Assembly: GCA_914767715.1 (NCBI GenBank)
Contig: OU612069.1
Coordinates: forward strand, 14,007,387-14,071,386
Reading direction: 5' to 3'
Source: Membranipora membranacea
Lineage: Eukaryota > Bryozoa > Gymnolaemata > Cheilostomatida > Membraniporidae
Length of the DNA stretch: 64,000 nt
Each line of letters opens with the position of its first letter. Within the stretch, counting starts at the first letter, position 1. The notes below the pieces were generated by a model that worked only from the letters and a program-made list of their open reading frames with translations, made no database searches and was not told where the DNA came from. Below are positions 1 through 11,778 of this stretch, in pieces. The translations under genes were made by a program, and so were the position numbers.

Positions 1-454
1 CGTCCAATTGATTTTATGAAAGAGAGTTGTCTGTAAGAACAAAATTGGTTCATTAAAAACGCCGCTGATAAGTTTTTATAACAAAGCAATGAGGAGTACT
101 CCTGAGGGAAATTGTCAGACACAGGTACAGGAGAGAATTATTTTCATTCGTTTCCAAACCGAAACAATTCCGATGATGATAGTTACATTTACAGCCAATA
201 AATTGTATCTATTATCACTCTTACCTAACCATTGTCAGTCCAAGAAACAGAAGCATAATCTAAAACAGAGAGAGAGGTCACTGCAAAATAATATGTTTAC
301 AATTTTGAGTGAAACCAAAATGTTGTGAATGTACAATAACTCAAATTGAAGTGAATAATGTGATAACAATGTATCTCCTATTTTATTGACTTTTACAAAT
401 ATTGACACCAATTTGAGGTGAGCAGTAAAAAAATCGAAGTTGCATCAAACTAGC
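1..454. other. Non-coding stretch, no gene seen
   Basis: AT-rich DNA with only short spurious reading frames that have no protein-like composition and no convincing splice sites. Nothing recognisable. Confidence 0.4.
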
Positions 455-665
455 CTCATCATAATTATAGTGGTTAGGGTTCAATCTTCGCGATTTGAGA
501 GTCAGAGGTTCCAATCCACAATACTACCACTGATTTTAACAGAGGTGAGCTCCTCATACATAGTCGAAGCTTGCACACCCTTACCCTGTACATGGGTGTC
601 CCCAATGAACATATTGCATATTTCATCTTATGTAAGCGTATTCTAATTAATCCTGAAAGGGGCAC
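455..665 (+). repeat. tRNA-derived SINE-like repeat
   Basis: The 5' part resembles a degraded tRNA: an A-box-like TGGTTAGGGTTC near 471 and a B-box-like GGTTCCAATCC about 35 bp later. It is followed by an unrelated body of about 130 bp. It cannot be an active tRNA because the arms do not pair. Right boundary is uncertain. Confidence 0.45.
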
Positions 666-769
666 TGATTAGCAATTTGTTCTTAGTAATCTATACCCAT
701 CATTACACAACTATGGCTCGAGGTCGAATTCTAGAATGAAGAGCATAAATCTTACCAGACTTAGAATGG

Positions 770-1497
770 AGAACCTCATCGCTGATATCAATGTTTGTGA
801 GTGTTTTGGTGGGGATAGTTTCCTTGGGAATGAGGATTGATAAACTCCCTCCTATTATACTGATTCTCATAAAGTCATGTGATTTCAAAAGAGATAGTGT
901 GCCACCCAATCGTCATGTCTAATTGGATAAAAAAGGATTTCTCTTGACCAATCAAAGACAGACTTGCTTCTGTATTTTTGATTGAAGAGGATGAGCTTCC
1001 TCGTACTGGTTGTCATAGGAATACTGTCATGTTCGCAATACTTGATGCAGTGGTGCATGGTGTATATATAATTAATATTTAATATATATTAATTATTCAG
1101 ACATCGAGGCATATCAAGCTTCCTCATCACTTGGTCGATATCAATGTTTGAAAGTGTTGTTGTGTCAAGAGTTTCCTGGTGAATGAGGATTAATAATCGC
1201 CTTCCTAATAAACTGATTCTCATAAAGTCATGTGATTTCAGAAGAGACAATGTGCCACCCAATCGCCATGTCTAATTGGATGAAATAAGGAATTCTACCA
1301 ACCAATCAAAGTCGAACCTTATACTTTTGCTTTTCTATTATTGATCGAAAAGGATGTGCTTCCTCGTACTGGTTGTTGTATGAATACTGTCATGTACTTA
1401 GAAATATTTGTCACAGATGAAATTGCTCATGACGTATATATTTGATGTATATTAATTATTTACACGCCAAGACATATCAAACTTCCTCATCAGTTGG
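770..1497. repeat. Tandem duplication, two units of about 365 bp
   Basis: The stretch starting near 770 is repeated from about 1130. Both units share long blocks, including CTGATTCTCATAAAGTCATG, TGCCACCCAATCG, CATGTCTAATTGGAT and CTTCCTCGTACTGGTTGT, in the same order and spacing. Each unit ends with a TA-rich stretch and a CTTCCTCATCA motif. By eye about 80 percent identical. No coding potential seen in either unit. Confidence 0.75.
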
Positions 1498-1699
1498 TAT
1501 ACTTTAATTGTATTGCTATCAAGAAATGTTACAGAATATTGACTCCACTCATTACAGGGAGGAAACTTATATCTGCCCCTAACTAACATAGACCAGTCAG
1601 CAGCAAACAGACATTGTTCAAAATTGTGACTCCCAATATAGTGCCAATAACACTAAGAATCGATAACCTAATGATTTGAGGTCGGCCTCAATCCAGCTG

Positions 1700-1856
1700 A
1701 GTTGACACCTCATGGCTCGCCCTCAAAAAGTGCTTCCATATCCATGGTTAGAGCTGAGTGAAAGATCATGAAAATAATCCGTTGCAACGGGGACCTGAAC
1801 CCAGGCCTCTCGCATCTTTGATGCTAACCGCTCAGCCACGCCGGCTCGCTGTAGTG
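1700..1856 (-). repeat. tRNA-derived SINE head (minus strand)
   Basis: On the minus strand there is an A box (TGGCTGAGCGGTTA, near 1845-1830) and a B box (GGGTTCAGGTC, near 1805-1793) at tRNA-like spacing. The sequence resembles a Ser/Leu-type tRNA head. The flanks do not form an acceptor stem, so this is a SINE rather than a tRNA gene. The 3' boundary, to the left, is not defined. Confidence 0.6.
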
Positions 1857-2964
1857 TGAGCAGCTGGGTGCGAGCTGTACCTTTGGCATCAGTGCTCTGA
1901 AAATAGCCTCAGCTCGACCTCAAAATTAGCATGGAAACGCAGTGAATGTGTCAAATGGAAGGCATCGAATGAGTTGTCCGCTCCCGATTCGAATCGATGC
2001 TAACGATTTGCATTGTGACAAAACCTCATAAATGATCTGCTGAGCCGAGATTTGAACCGAAGGAACACGAACCGATGCAAATGGAAGTTGAACACATGCT
2101 ATGGTAACCCCTGAAATTGGTGTGACATTGTCATGTGGAACCATAGCGAATGCGATTGATAATAAAAAAAATAAACAAACAAATTGCACACAAAAAAGAG
2201 TATTTGTTTATTTTGTATTTGCCAAGGCTGTATGAGACAATTTTCGTAACCCTGGCTGAAAATGTAGCCAACTATTTATACCTTCAATTTAACAAATGAA
2301 AATTCTTATTTTTATTCCGATCGGGAAGGAAACTATCCTCATCTTGGAATTTTTTTTCTGAAGTTGAACTTTGACTTTTAAGGAAAAATATCCCCATCTG
2401 TATAAAATATAAAGGTCTGTTTTTCAGGACGTAATCAGTGTTTGACTTTTTTAGCCTAAGACTGGTTTATTTAAGTGCAGGCGTTTTGTGATCATCTCTG
2501 TAGTGACTCAATTCCCGCATCAGGTTTGCATTCAACCAACCTGAGCATGGAAAAAAATAGAGGCATTGGTGTCATCTTATATAACAAATTAACCAGAAAA
2601 CCAACCAGCCTACATTTGTAATAACATTTATTTGCCTTTTTGGAGATGACTTGGAATATTTGCTTTTAACGATAGTGACAAAACTGTATTACCTATTTTC
2701 CCTTCTGTAATCATGATATCTACTCTATATAGAAGGCGGCTTACTGTCTTCAGACAGTGTGCGTAGAGTTTGGACTATAGTTGATCATTTCTTGCTTTCT
2801 CAAGCCTTTTATCGCTTGGTACCTGGGCAGAGTTTGCCTGACCTGTACAGAAACTAAATATGCATTTACTAATTTTTAAGTTTCTTTTCATGACACCTAT
2901 GGACAAACTTTGCTAGTTATCCACAATATCCTGGCACTTTATAAACATTGATATGGATAATTTT
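1857..2964. other. Non-coding stretch, no gene seen
   Basis: No protein-like exon, RNA gene or structured repeat recognised on either strand. Confidence 0.4.
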
Positions 2965-3456
2965 CTACATGCTGATTGGTTGGGCTTGATGTTTGTGCAG
3001 CCTAGCCACACGAGTTTGAAATAAAGATTTTGGTGCATGTTTGCAGAGCAACCACGTATAAAAGAATAATGTATATGACTGCCCGGCATCGACATGATTC
3101 TCTCCTAGTATATTTATTCGGATTTTTAACGACTTGAGAAAATAATCCAAAGCTTTCTCATCTTTGCCCTCATCATCATAAATATGAGCTGAGCTGTTAT
3201 AAGACTCTCCTACATCAGGATGGTTCTCACCAAGTGTATGCAGTCTGATTGTTAGGGCTTTATAGTTGTATTCCAGGGCTTTATCAGCGTCAGCTTTCTC
3301 TCTATAAGCATTTGCCATGTTATAAAGGGAAGTAGCTACACACAAATTGCTTATACGGATTTTGAGAGCTTTTTCCAGATCATTTCTCTCATAATAAACG
3401 CCAGCTACATTGTCGTAGAAGATGGCTACATCCGGATGGTCTTCTCCTAGGCTAAT
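2965..3456 (-). CDS. TPR exon, kinesin light chain-like (partial)
   Basis: One exon on the minus strand with an acceptor (TTATCATTAG) just upstream at about 3457. It encodes tandem 42-residue TPR units of the kinesin-light-chain type. The signature LGEDHPDVA, ALxIR, LGENHPDVGESY, then LGENHVDAGQSY, recurs with AxxYxxxGDxxKAL-like helices between. Proteins with such repeats are scaffolds binding protein partners, often fused to NB-ARC, CHAT or other signalling domains in invertebrates. At least two complete repeats and parts of two more are visible. The frame leaves the TPR pattern after GQSYTL and runs into a hydrophobic, non-TPR stretch ending near 2965, so the 3' side is truncated or the true donor was missed. 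No neighbouring exon was found. It is a gene fragment or one exon of a larger gene beyond what I can join. Confidence 0.65.
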   Translation of the reverse strand: MSLGEDHPDVAIFYDNVAGVYYERNDLEKALKIRISNLCVATSLYNMANAYREKADADKALEYNYKALTIRLHTLGENHPDVGESYNSSAHIYDDEGKDEKALDYFLKSLKIRINILGENHVDAGQSYTLFFYTWLLCKHAPKSLFQTRVARLHKHQAQPISM

Positions 3457-4358
3457 GATAATACAATAATAGAATAATATACAGAAAATGTCTATCCATT
3501 ACAAATGATCTATCCTCCATCAATCAGTTATTGTTATGGTATACAAGCAATCGGTATGAAAACCCTGGTATTTCTTACCAGATTAGTGTGTAGAAATTGC
3601 ACAACATTTTCGGCCGAAAACCGTTTTGAAAATGAAACAAATTATGGTCAAGAGTTGCTTGCACCTAATTAGGAGAGCACAACTTCCATTAACTCATGTA
3701 TATGAATCAACCCTTCAAAAGAGTACCAGTGCGATATTTTCAGATATGCAGATACATTGAATTCTCCATTGACACTACATTCTACGTGTGTCGGTAGGGT
3801 CGACTAAGCAAACCTGTTGTTGAATGCAATATCGCTACAATAATGCCGCTTATATAATTTGGTAGATTAGAATCAAAAAGGGGAAATAAATTTTCCAAGC
3901 AGCAACTGATTTAATCATGTACAGTATTGCTCAAGCACCAATGTATCCTGGTCGCGTTCAGTATGTAAGGGGAAGCATTTATCTTGTAGGGGGTCCTTGT
4001 GAAGGTGATAAGATAAATACAGTGCCAAAGCTGACAATAAGAAAATAATCATCACAAAAATTAAAAAATGGTTAAAGATAAATAAAAACCTTCATTGCTA
4101 AAGGCTGATATTATGGTGAAATAACTTGATATCATAATCTACGGGTCGGCATCAGTTTAACTTTGCTCCCAGCTGTGCGGGTCACCCCAGGCTGTTTTGA
4201 TTCATCAATATTTAGACCACAATCCATCTATATTGTAAATGTCTTATTTTATTGTGTTTATGGGTATGGTAGTCTTTGCTAATCATATACATAATATGTA
4301 GGTCAATTTCGTAGTGGCCATCTGTAATTGAATAACTCCTGCTCTATTTAACCATTAC
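3457..4358. other. Non-coding stretch between TPR exon and TRIM-like gene
   Basis: No supported exon or repeat. May be intron or intergenic. Confidence 0.35.
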
Positions 4359-5964
4359 CAGATAATCTTGAACAGAAGAAGTTTGTTCTCTCTCCATCCA
4401 GCCACAGCCAGTTCATCCCCACTTACACTGATGTCTTCGCAGTGATCCGGCAGACAATCTAATGTGTACTGATTCATTTTCTTCCATGAATAGTAAAACA
4501 AGTTTATTAAAACGAAACCAATTTATGGTTGCATCATCTCTTCAATAAAACAGGCAGAGAACAGTCAATTTAAATTGTAGGGAAGCAGTCTTTATTGTTC
4601 GTGACAATTTCACTCTTAAAATTAAGACCAAGGCTATTAATTTTGTTGTTCCATTTATTTATTTCTATTTACACTTAGCTTTGACTAAGCTTCCTGTTTA
4701 ACAGGCCATCTTTTGCCTGAGGCTTGTATGGGTCAATGACCATATACCCTTTCCCATTGTAACCAGCTACTCATTTCTTAAAGAGACATCAGGGTTTGAT
4801 ATTCATACTTCAAAATAGACACAGTGAAGAACAAAATACACAGTAAACATCCTGTATTTAAGGTCTCGGTCTACCTTCACCCACATGATCATATATTCCT
4901 AAAGAATACATTCCTAAAGATACGTCATACATCATACATTCCTAAAGATGATGTAGAATGACAATAAAAGTATATATATATTTCACCGACATAAAGTGAA
5001 ATGGACCTCTGAGTAATGAGCTTTTCATTCGCATTGATCACCTTCAAACATTATGAAAATCATTTTCACCTACAACGTTTTTTATCGACAGGTTAGCTCA
5101 AGTCACAACTAGTATGAATCACTTTTTTTCTGATGTGTAATGGTTCAAGTATATTATAGGGGAATGTTGCGTTATCTTGATTAATAGATGTTTTGTGGAT
5201 CAAATGGACTATCTTACAGCCATACCTCACATCGAGTTTGCTCCTGCCACTAGTTTAACTGATGTAGACTGTCATTGAATATCTGCTCGATCAGTTTGGC
5301 GCCATGCTGCTTGTTTTCTGTGGTGCAGTCATCACTGCATAAAGCACACCTGTAAAATGCATAGTGTAGAGCAGAGGCTTTAACTTAGCTGCGTCATTGA
5401 AGACGATTCCAAAATAAATTTTAAAAATCTTTGCAAATTATCTTGCAATCTTTTCGATATGCTGATTTTCAATACTCATCCTCTGCTCCCAATTGAATCA
5501 TGACACTTGTCACAGTGAACATTAACCTTCTCTTCCAGACAAATTTCACAATTTGAAGTATCAACTAGAGAGAAAAAGAAACAATATTTAAGGCCCAATT
5601 TTAAACTCAATACTTTACGCGTGTGGTCATCAACACAGAAAGCAACAAGATAGTTCTGCTTACCAAAGATAAATAATTCAAAATGTATGTATTATAGAAA
5701 GAAGATCTCTTTTACAGAAATGAAGATCATTATTAGTAATATATACAAGGATGAGAAAAGAACAACGATAATAACAGCTTCAACCTTTGTTAGCAGGTTC
5801 TATCTCATCAGCAGTTCCAGGTGTGTCTCTGCCCTCTCTAGCTTTAATGAGAATATCATTGATAATCTCTGTAATAACACAGACATGAAACCCCTGATCT
5901 CGTACAAGAGCTGGTGCTCTACAGGTCGGGCAATCCAGCTGTCCCTCCTCCCCAGCTATTCCCT
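4359..5964 (-). pseudogene. TRIM-like gene fragment (RING end, B-box, possible beta-propeller)
   Basis: Four candidate exons on the minus strand. Exon 5964-5785, with a TCTACAG acceptor and donor AAAG|GTTGAA, encodes the C-terminal half of a RING finger (LDCPTCRAP) followed by a TRIM-like spacer ending NxxL-type. It joins in phase 1 to an exon starting at 5564 (acceptor CTCTCTAG) that gives CEICLEEKVNVHCDKC, the first half of a B-box. The next candidate, near 5352-5260, gives CALCSDDC with a downstream His, the second half of a B-box, and then a stop. A further exon, about 4500-4359, reads like an NHL/WD blade (DISVSGDELAVAGW then KLLLF), as found at the C-terminus of TRIM-NHL proteins. TRIM proteins are E3 ubiquitin ligases. 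The N-terminal RING exon was not found, and the B-box junction lacks the expected spacing between cysteines, so the locus is either incompletely modelled or decayed. The beta-propeller assignment is the weakest part. Confidence 0.5.
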
Positions 5965-5997
5965 CTGTAGATGAAAAGAAAATATTGATACATTTAT

Positions 5998-6021
5998 AAA
6001 TATATATATATATATATATAT
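5998..6021. repeat. (TA)n microsatellite
   Basis: About 12 uninterrupted TA dinucleotides. Confidence 0.95.
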
Positions 6022-6469
6022 ACATAAATCTGATCATAAAGTAATGGTCAAGGTCAATGAGCAATCAACTCTCCTCCCATCCTGACTGAACCGTGTTCAA
6101 CCGTTAACGGAGTTCATCTGTCCTGTCCTCTCAATAACCAAAGAGAAGTGAATGACTCACCTAGCATTCTGATTGCAATGGGTCATCATTTATATTATCA
6201 TGTATTACACCTTATTGATAATAAGTTGCCCACTTTGTTGACACGAAAAAACAACTCTTTATCAATACCCCATATTTTATGGTATTCGAGATCCCAAGAG
6301 GGGATAGAGATTGATCTTGATTTATTCTCGAAGAAACATCACAAGGAAATACGGCCAAAAAGAGACTGCAGCAGGTTGAATAATGCCAGACAGAGTTTGT
6401 TTATTTCAGAGCAACATGGTACAGGAAACTTATTTTAGCAAACTCTTCTATTTTAAAGAGCATTGATCT

Positions 6470-6790
6470 ATTTTACATCTTCTCAAAATCAAATAATGGG
6501 CTCTCAGGGCCTTCAATGATCATTAGGATGACATTATTTACAATGGATTCAGCCTGACATTTTCTGAGTGAGTTTCTGAGTGACTTTCAACACCGAGAAA
6601 CCCCTCTCATAGTCAGCAGTCACAACCAAAAGTTGGAAACCATATTCATTAATTTGTGATACTGGCTATCATGATATAGTGGAAATCTTGTTTGATGAAC
6701 TTATTGCAAAGCCTTTCACTGCATCACGAATGGCCTCTCACGTTGTACGAAGCACTGTCCTGTCTATATCAAAGTGGTCGGTCATCACTT
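6470..6790 (-). pseudogene. hAT-like transposase remnant (ZNF862/KIAA1586-type C-terminus)
   Basis: On the minus strand the sequence reads ADYERGFSVLK followed about 35 residues later by IIEGPESPLFDFEKM. These match the order of the C-terminal hAT dimerisation block in ZNF862/KIAA1586-like proteins: a CERGFS-like motif, then an isIEGP-x-x-xx-FDF motif. Several stops and at least one frameshift interrupt it, so it is dead. No terminal inverted repeats were found around it. Assignment rests on motif memory only. Confidence 0.45.
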
Positions 6791-7584
6791 GACGAAAAAA
6801 TATGTTTTAGAACGTTTTTTTCATCAAAAATGCACCTAAAAACCTAAAATGTGTGAGTCTTACAATACGGCCTCAATGTTTGAGCAGCAAAAGTCATCAT
6901 AGATACCCAAGGTACTTGAATTATTACTAGATTAACATTACGCTTCAAGACATTGATTACTCCAATGCAGAGAACGGAAACAAGAAGGCATTCATCCCAA
7001 CCTCAAATTTCTCTCCATAGCAATCAGTCTCCTGGTACCCATTACCACCTAAAACTTCTGCTCTCTTTCGAGCTCAAACTTCATTCTATTGGAATCTGTG
7101 GCGTGTATTACCAGGCATTTTATCTGAGAAGAGCAAGTCGACTTAAAAGAATTATATGATACAATAACTAAGTTAATGTGAATATTGGTTTTTTTACTGA
7201 TGAAAATGATTAGAGACAATAGATAATTGGAAAGGCTTCTTGAATCAGAGGAAAGGTGTTACGCCTAGTCATTCTTGCTGGGGACATCACCGGTATATTA
7301 TATTGATGCTATAAACATCGTATAATGACATTTGTTTTATCTTCAAGAGTAGGTCTGAGATTTGGTCTTTTATGCTGCGAAATGAAAACACCTGGCCTTA
7401 GAAACCATTTGAAGACTTGTTAATACCAAATCCCGTTCACACCATATTGTCCGTGTTACGATAATACATGAAAGTTTTCTTCATGGAGATAAAGTACCCC
7501 TTGACCGGCGTCGTCCTCCCATCCTCTTTAAAAAGAATTAAAAAAAGGATAAAATTGGGTTTTCAACTACAAACATCAAACTTG
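6791..7584. other. Non-coding stretch, no gene seen
   Basis: May include further decayed transposase upstream of the hAT-like remnant, but nothing can be read with confidence. Confidence 0.35.
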
Positions 7585-7745
7585 TGTGACCGTTGCTCAG
7601 ATTCAGGACTGCTGACCGCACAGACCTGAGTTCGATCCTGGGGCAAGGAGTATTTTAACCACCTTGCAGTGTATTGGTGGATGGTTGTACAACTGATGTG
7701 ACTATCTAAACCTGGGTGAGTTGGTATTAATAAAGCCTAAACCTG
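7585..7745 (+). repeat. tRNA-derived SINE
   Basis: Degraded A box (CCGTTGCTCAGATTC) followed at tRNA-like distance by a B box (GAGTTCGATCCTGG). A short unrelated body follows, to about 7745. No acceptor stem pairing, so not a functional tRNA. Confidence 0.65.
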
Positions 7746-8634
7746 ACCCAAAAGATATCCATTACCAATCAATCTTTGAAAATATTCCTGTGCTGCCGCC
7801 ATTCAGTATGCAGCAACTTTATAATTTGACATAAAACTCAACCTGGTAATACGGAGCAAATACTTTGGTGATTTGCTATCTTCCCGAGAGAAATGCTGTG
7901 CAATTTTAACAAATTTTGTTGTTCTCAAGAGCATAACTAATGATGTGTGTCACACACGGTATCATTGCTTTGTCTACTGTAAAACCTCTCTTCAAAGCTA
8001 CTGACTCATAAGTAAATTGCTGTGTTTCAAGAAATAATTGTTTTCAATATAGATCGCATACCTATAAGCCACCTTAAGTTTTTTCAGAACTATGTCACAG
8101 CCATAATCACTGTGATCAAACTATACAGTTACAAGTGACTATCTATGACCATGAAAGGAAAATGTGATTCAAATAGAAGTTGCGACTATCTATATCATTT
8201 TTGATGCACCTCCATTTATAAGTCTGGTTACTTTAATGCGAGGTTTTACAGTCACTGCATCACAGGTAAATTTCATCGAACCAGGAAGTTTTGAACACCC
8301 ACCTATCATAGAAGCCAATTTCCTTGCGATCAATCTGATTAATGGGAGAAGCTATGGACAAGTCATACTGGCAAGGGGCTTGAGTAATTTCGCTACTAGA
8401 ACTTTTCATCTTATGTCAGATGTTGTTAGTCTGATGAATTTATATTCAAATTGCGAATACACCCTTGCCCTAGTCAAAGTAAATAATATGCACAGCTCAA
8501 ACAGCCAACACTCCCTTTATTGTGGCTCACCAATCTTTATTTTGTTAAATAACTTATCGCTTGCCAAAACAAAAAAATAAGATAAACAACGTTGTTGTCC
8601 ACAGCAGAATTAATATTAATGAATAATTGGGCTA
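7746..8634. other. Non-coding stretch; a 138-codon frame at 8164-8580 looks spurious
   Basis: The longest frame (8164-8580, +) has no recognisable domain, no flanking splice signals and a composition like translated AT-rich DNA. I do not call it a gene. Confidence 0.35.
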
Positions 8635-9119
8635 TTAAATGCCGAGACTCAAATTGGCGACTGAAAAAAATGTAAGATCCCATGGTTGAGAATCGCAGGC
8701 AGCCCAAAGTAGACCAGCATCATTTTCAGCTGTTGCCTTATGACTACGTAGATTAGCATCACTTTCAGCTTTTGCCTTGTGATGAGGTAGAACAGCATCA
8801 CTTTCAGCTGACTGAGTCTCAGTATAAGCTGCTGTCCCGGTGAAATGAGGGAACCTAACCTTTGGCATCTTAAATCCAAACCCACCCTTTCCTTCAGCTC
8901 TTGGACCGGGTAGATCAGTATCACTTTCAGCTGACTGAGTATCAGTATGAGCTGATATCCCAGTAGAACGAGGGAATCTCAACCCAAGCCCACCCTTTCC
9001 TTCAGCTCTTGAACTGGGAAGGTCAGTATCATGAGAGGAAAGGGGAAGATCAATAGCCGGATCTCCCTGAGCTGTGATCTCAGGAAGGTCTTTATCAAGA
9101 TCTCCAGAGGAAACTTCTA
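8635..9119 (-). CDS. Exon with AHNAK-like repeats (partial)
   Basis: Minus-strand exon with a plausible acceptor (TATCGTTATAG) immediately before 9119. The protein has two units of about 38 residues that share the pattern DTDLP-x2-RAEGKGG-x-G-x-(K/R)-x-P, then TG-x2-A-x-T-x-TQSAESD. Shorter degenerate units (KAKAESD, KATAEND) follow. The block GKGGFGFKMPKVRFP resembles the KMPK/GKFKMP cores of AHNAK/desmoyokin-type repeats, which are large scaffolds at membranes and the cytoskeleton. The exon then runs on through non-repetitive residues to a stop at 8635. Similarity is by eye and the repeat could be unrelated. No other exon is joined with confidence; the candidate at 10115-10244 lies upstream on the same strand. 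Confidence 0.45.
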
Positions 9120-10114
9120 TAACGATAAAGCCAATATACATGAAAAGGTGCAACTGATTCTATTAACCTTGTGCCACATAGGGACCAACCATGTTACCCC
9201 AGTAAGATAATGTATCAAGCTGAAAAGGAAGCATACAGAGCCAGTCAGCAATTGGGCATAGGACATGGTCACTAAGCTATGTCTGATAGGGTTGGCAGCA
9301 TTGAATTTTCACCCTGTTGTTTTAGAATATGCGATGACCAGTATTGACAATTGTTTAACGAGGTAGGATACGCTGATGCACGATAAACCAATTGCGTCTA
9401 AAGATAGCATATTGAAATTAATGTATGATGTGTTCGAAAACTCAAAGCTTGCAGTGCGATGTTTGTCAAAGATTTTCTGTCGAAAGAAACAGGAGGATCA
9501 ACATCTATTCTACCTTTTTTTTTAATTTTTCTGTGACCTCGAAATCTTGGGATATGGATGTATTGCATTGCATTTTCTTCTCTATTCAACTGCCACAACT
9601 GACAGTGAATTGCGAACCGAATATCATATATTTGGTATACAAAATCCCATGGGTTGTCTAATATCTAAACAAATTATTAAGGCAATGGTTACCACGCATC
9701 ACTGGTAATTACTCATGAATTACATCTAATTCACAGTGGTTGCATTAATATAATGAAAATACTTTCTTTTTTTTAACACTTTTATCCATGAATAATATCC
9801 AACCGCGCAAGCGTAATGAACCGTCACCAATTGAACATTCTTTTAACCTGTAGAGGCTGAATGGTATAACAGCTATAGCAATCACAATTGAATATGACAC
9901 CAATGGTGATTGGCTTCAGTCAGAATGGTGCGATTATGAAAGTGTGAAAAAGATGATTAAATAATTCAGTCAGATTCTTTTGACCACTGATAACCATGTA
10001 ATACTATAGACCCCATTTGATTCATCTCTTCACTCTCAACTCTCAAAGTCATTCAGTATGTTGCTGATCTTTTGCATATTTTGATATAAAATTAAACCTT
10101 CTTACAGATGTATT
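9120..10114. other. Non-coding stretch, no gene seen
   Basis: Only shadow reading frames. No repeat with recognisable ends. Confidence 0.35.
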
Positions 10115-10244
10115 TTATGCGGTTATCACGGTAGCAGTCGTGGAGCCTGTCTTGGCCTTTTTACAGTCCAGTGACACATTCACAGCTTGTCCCTTCTGTA
10201 ACACCAGGGTCACCTTCACCCCAGTTTTGTTCATCGCTAGAAAC
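10115..10244 (-). other. Possible minus-strand exon, unknown product
   Basis: An acceptor-like CTTCTCAG at 10246-10245 opens a frame with an alternating hydrophobic pattern (VKVTLVLQKGQAVNVSLDC). The frame ends at TAA a few bases before a donor-like CATCT|GTAAGA. Reading frame and donor are not compatible, so this may be the last coding part of a transcript or chance. It lies upstream of the AHNAK-like exon on the same strand. Confidence 0.25.
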
Positions 10245-10260
10245 CTGAGAAGTAATCCTT

Positions 10261-11524
10261 CCTCTCCATCTCCACAGATAATTAGTATCTCTAACCATTC
10301 CAGTACCAGGAATCTGGGTATCTGGGTAATAGACAATATTGAATTTTAAGTGAAATCAAAATATTATGAAAAAAAGTACTAAGTATTTTTTAAATATAGA
10401 CTCGATATTCTGGTTTAATTAAACTGTGAATTGGACTCAATATTAGAGTTTTAAATAAACTCAGTTCATTAAAAGTATTTTGGCTTCAAGTTGCTGTAGA
10501 GTTATCTTCTCATTTTCATACAATTTTGTTCTTATAATGAGCTAGAAGTTATCCCACTTTGCCCAATTTCTCATATCCCGTCCTTGTATCCTGCTAAACA
10601 TAGAGAATTCTTTACAGAAGAAGAATCTAGGATCAAAAATTGAATGTCTCCAAACATTAGAAATTTTATCAGCATACATGTTCTTCCTGTATACAGGTAT
10701 TATTTCAAACTCAAAGCACCAAGCAGAACAATCAATTGTGTTAATGTCGTTAAAAACTCTCCATTAACCCTTGCAAGATAATAATAGAATAGATATACCC
10801 TTAGATATTTGATTTACAATTTCCAATCCAAATTCAATACTACCGCTTTTAATTTTTGCTGGACTGGGTAATAGTTTTTGAACGGTTGGATTAAATGAGG
10901 TCGCATAATTCATCTACTGGTACTTGAATCAACCCACCTTAACCAGTGATATGAACAAAGTTAGGGCCAGGGATACCCATCAAACAATTATAAAATATTT
11001 TAATCCTACGAAATACACAAGAAGGCCTGACACTATTACATTTCAAACAATGTCAATTAAAAATTAGTGAAGTTTATCAGGGTTGTTTCAAAAATAAATT
11101 ACTGTCTTACAAGCAAAATGTTAAAGAGTTGATTGGACAGTGCTTCTGATTTGAGCAAAAATATGTGTCACATTCAAATCCCAAATCCTTCCCTCAAAGA
11201 AGCCCTAATAGCAGCAGTATTGATATTATAGAGGCATATTATATCAGATATAAAATATACGATCATGATCAGGTAAACACCAGAGAAGGCATGAGAGGGA
11301 TTTCATTTTGCAGCTTAATTTGAGCTAGAATATTCCCAAATGCAGTCATCAATAGCTCCTTGGCCATATGCCATCAACAGCTTGAAGTCAATATGGTTAG
11401 TTGGGTATCCAGATAAATCACAGTATGAAAGGTATTTACTTTGGTACCTAACTGTCATGAGGATATTATTGTTCACTGTGTTGAGGGCTGTGATGCCATA
11501 CAGAGAGCAAGGACTTACAGGTAG
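10261..11524. other. Non-coding stretch, no gene seen
   Basis: AT-rich, no supported exon. A frame of 124 codons at 11340-11714 crosses the left end of the MITE-like element below and is therefore rejected. Confidence 0.35.
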
Positions 11525-11775
11525 CGCTGTCACGATATTGTATTTGGCTAGGACTGCCTCGATTCTGATTGTGGCATCGATTTTCCCGATTTCGATTTTT
11601 CGAATTTACACCTTCCCTTTCAACCAACCCTTGTCCCAATTTCGATTTTCGACCATAGTAACCGTGACAATGAATTTACCGCTGTGCAACCGACTTCAGC
11701 TGTCACCTTATTAAATCGCGATAATGAGGTGTGATCGATCAGGTATTCCCGATATGAATCGTATCGTGACAGCAC
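11525..11775. mobile_element. Short MITE-like element with inverted ends
   Basis: A 251-bp segment whose ends are inverted copies of GCTGTCACGATA (left at 11526, right complement ending at 11774). It is flanked by TAG on both sides (11522-11524 and 11776-11778), a possible 3-bp target duplication. The interior has short runs of CGATTT and no coding capacity. A 3-bp duplication would fit a Harbinger-type origin, but TAG is not the usual TWA, so the class is uncertain. Confidence 0.45.
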
Positions 11776-11778
11776 TAG

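Noticed and set aside
11340-11714. 124-codon plus-strand frame
   Set aside because: Crosses the left end of a MITE-like element and has no domain.
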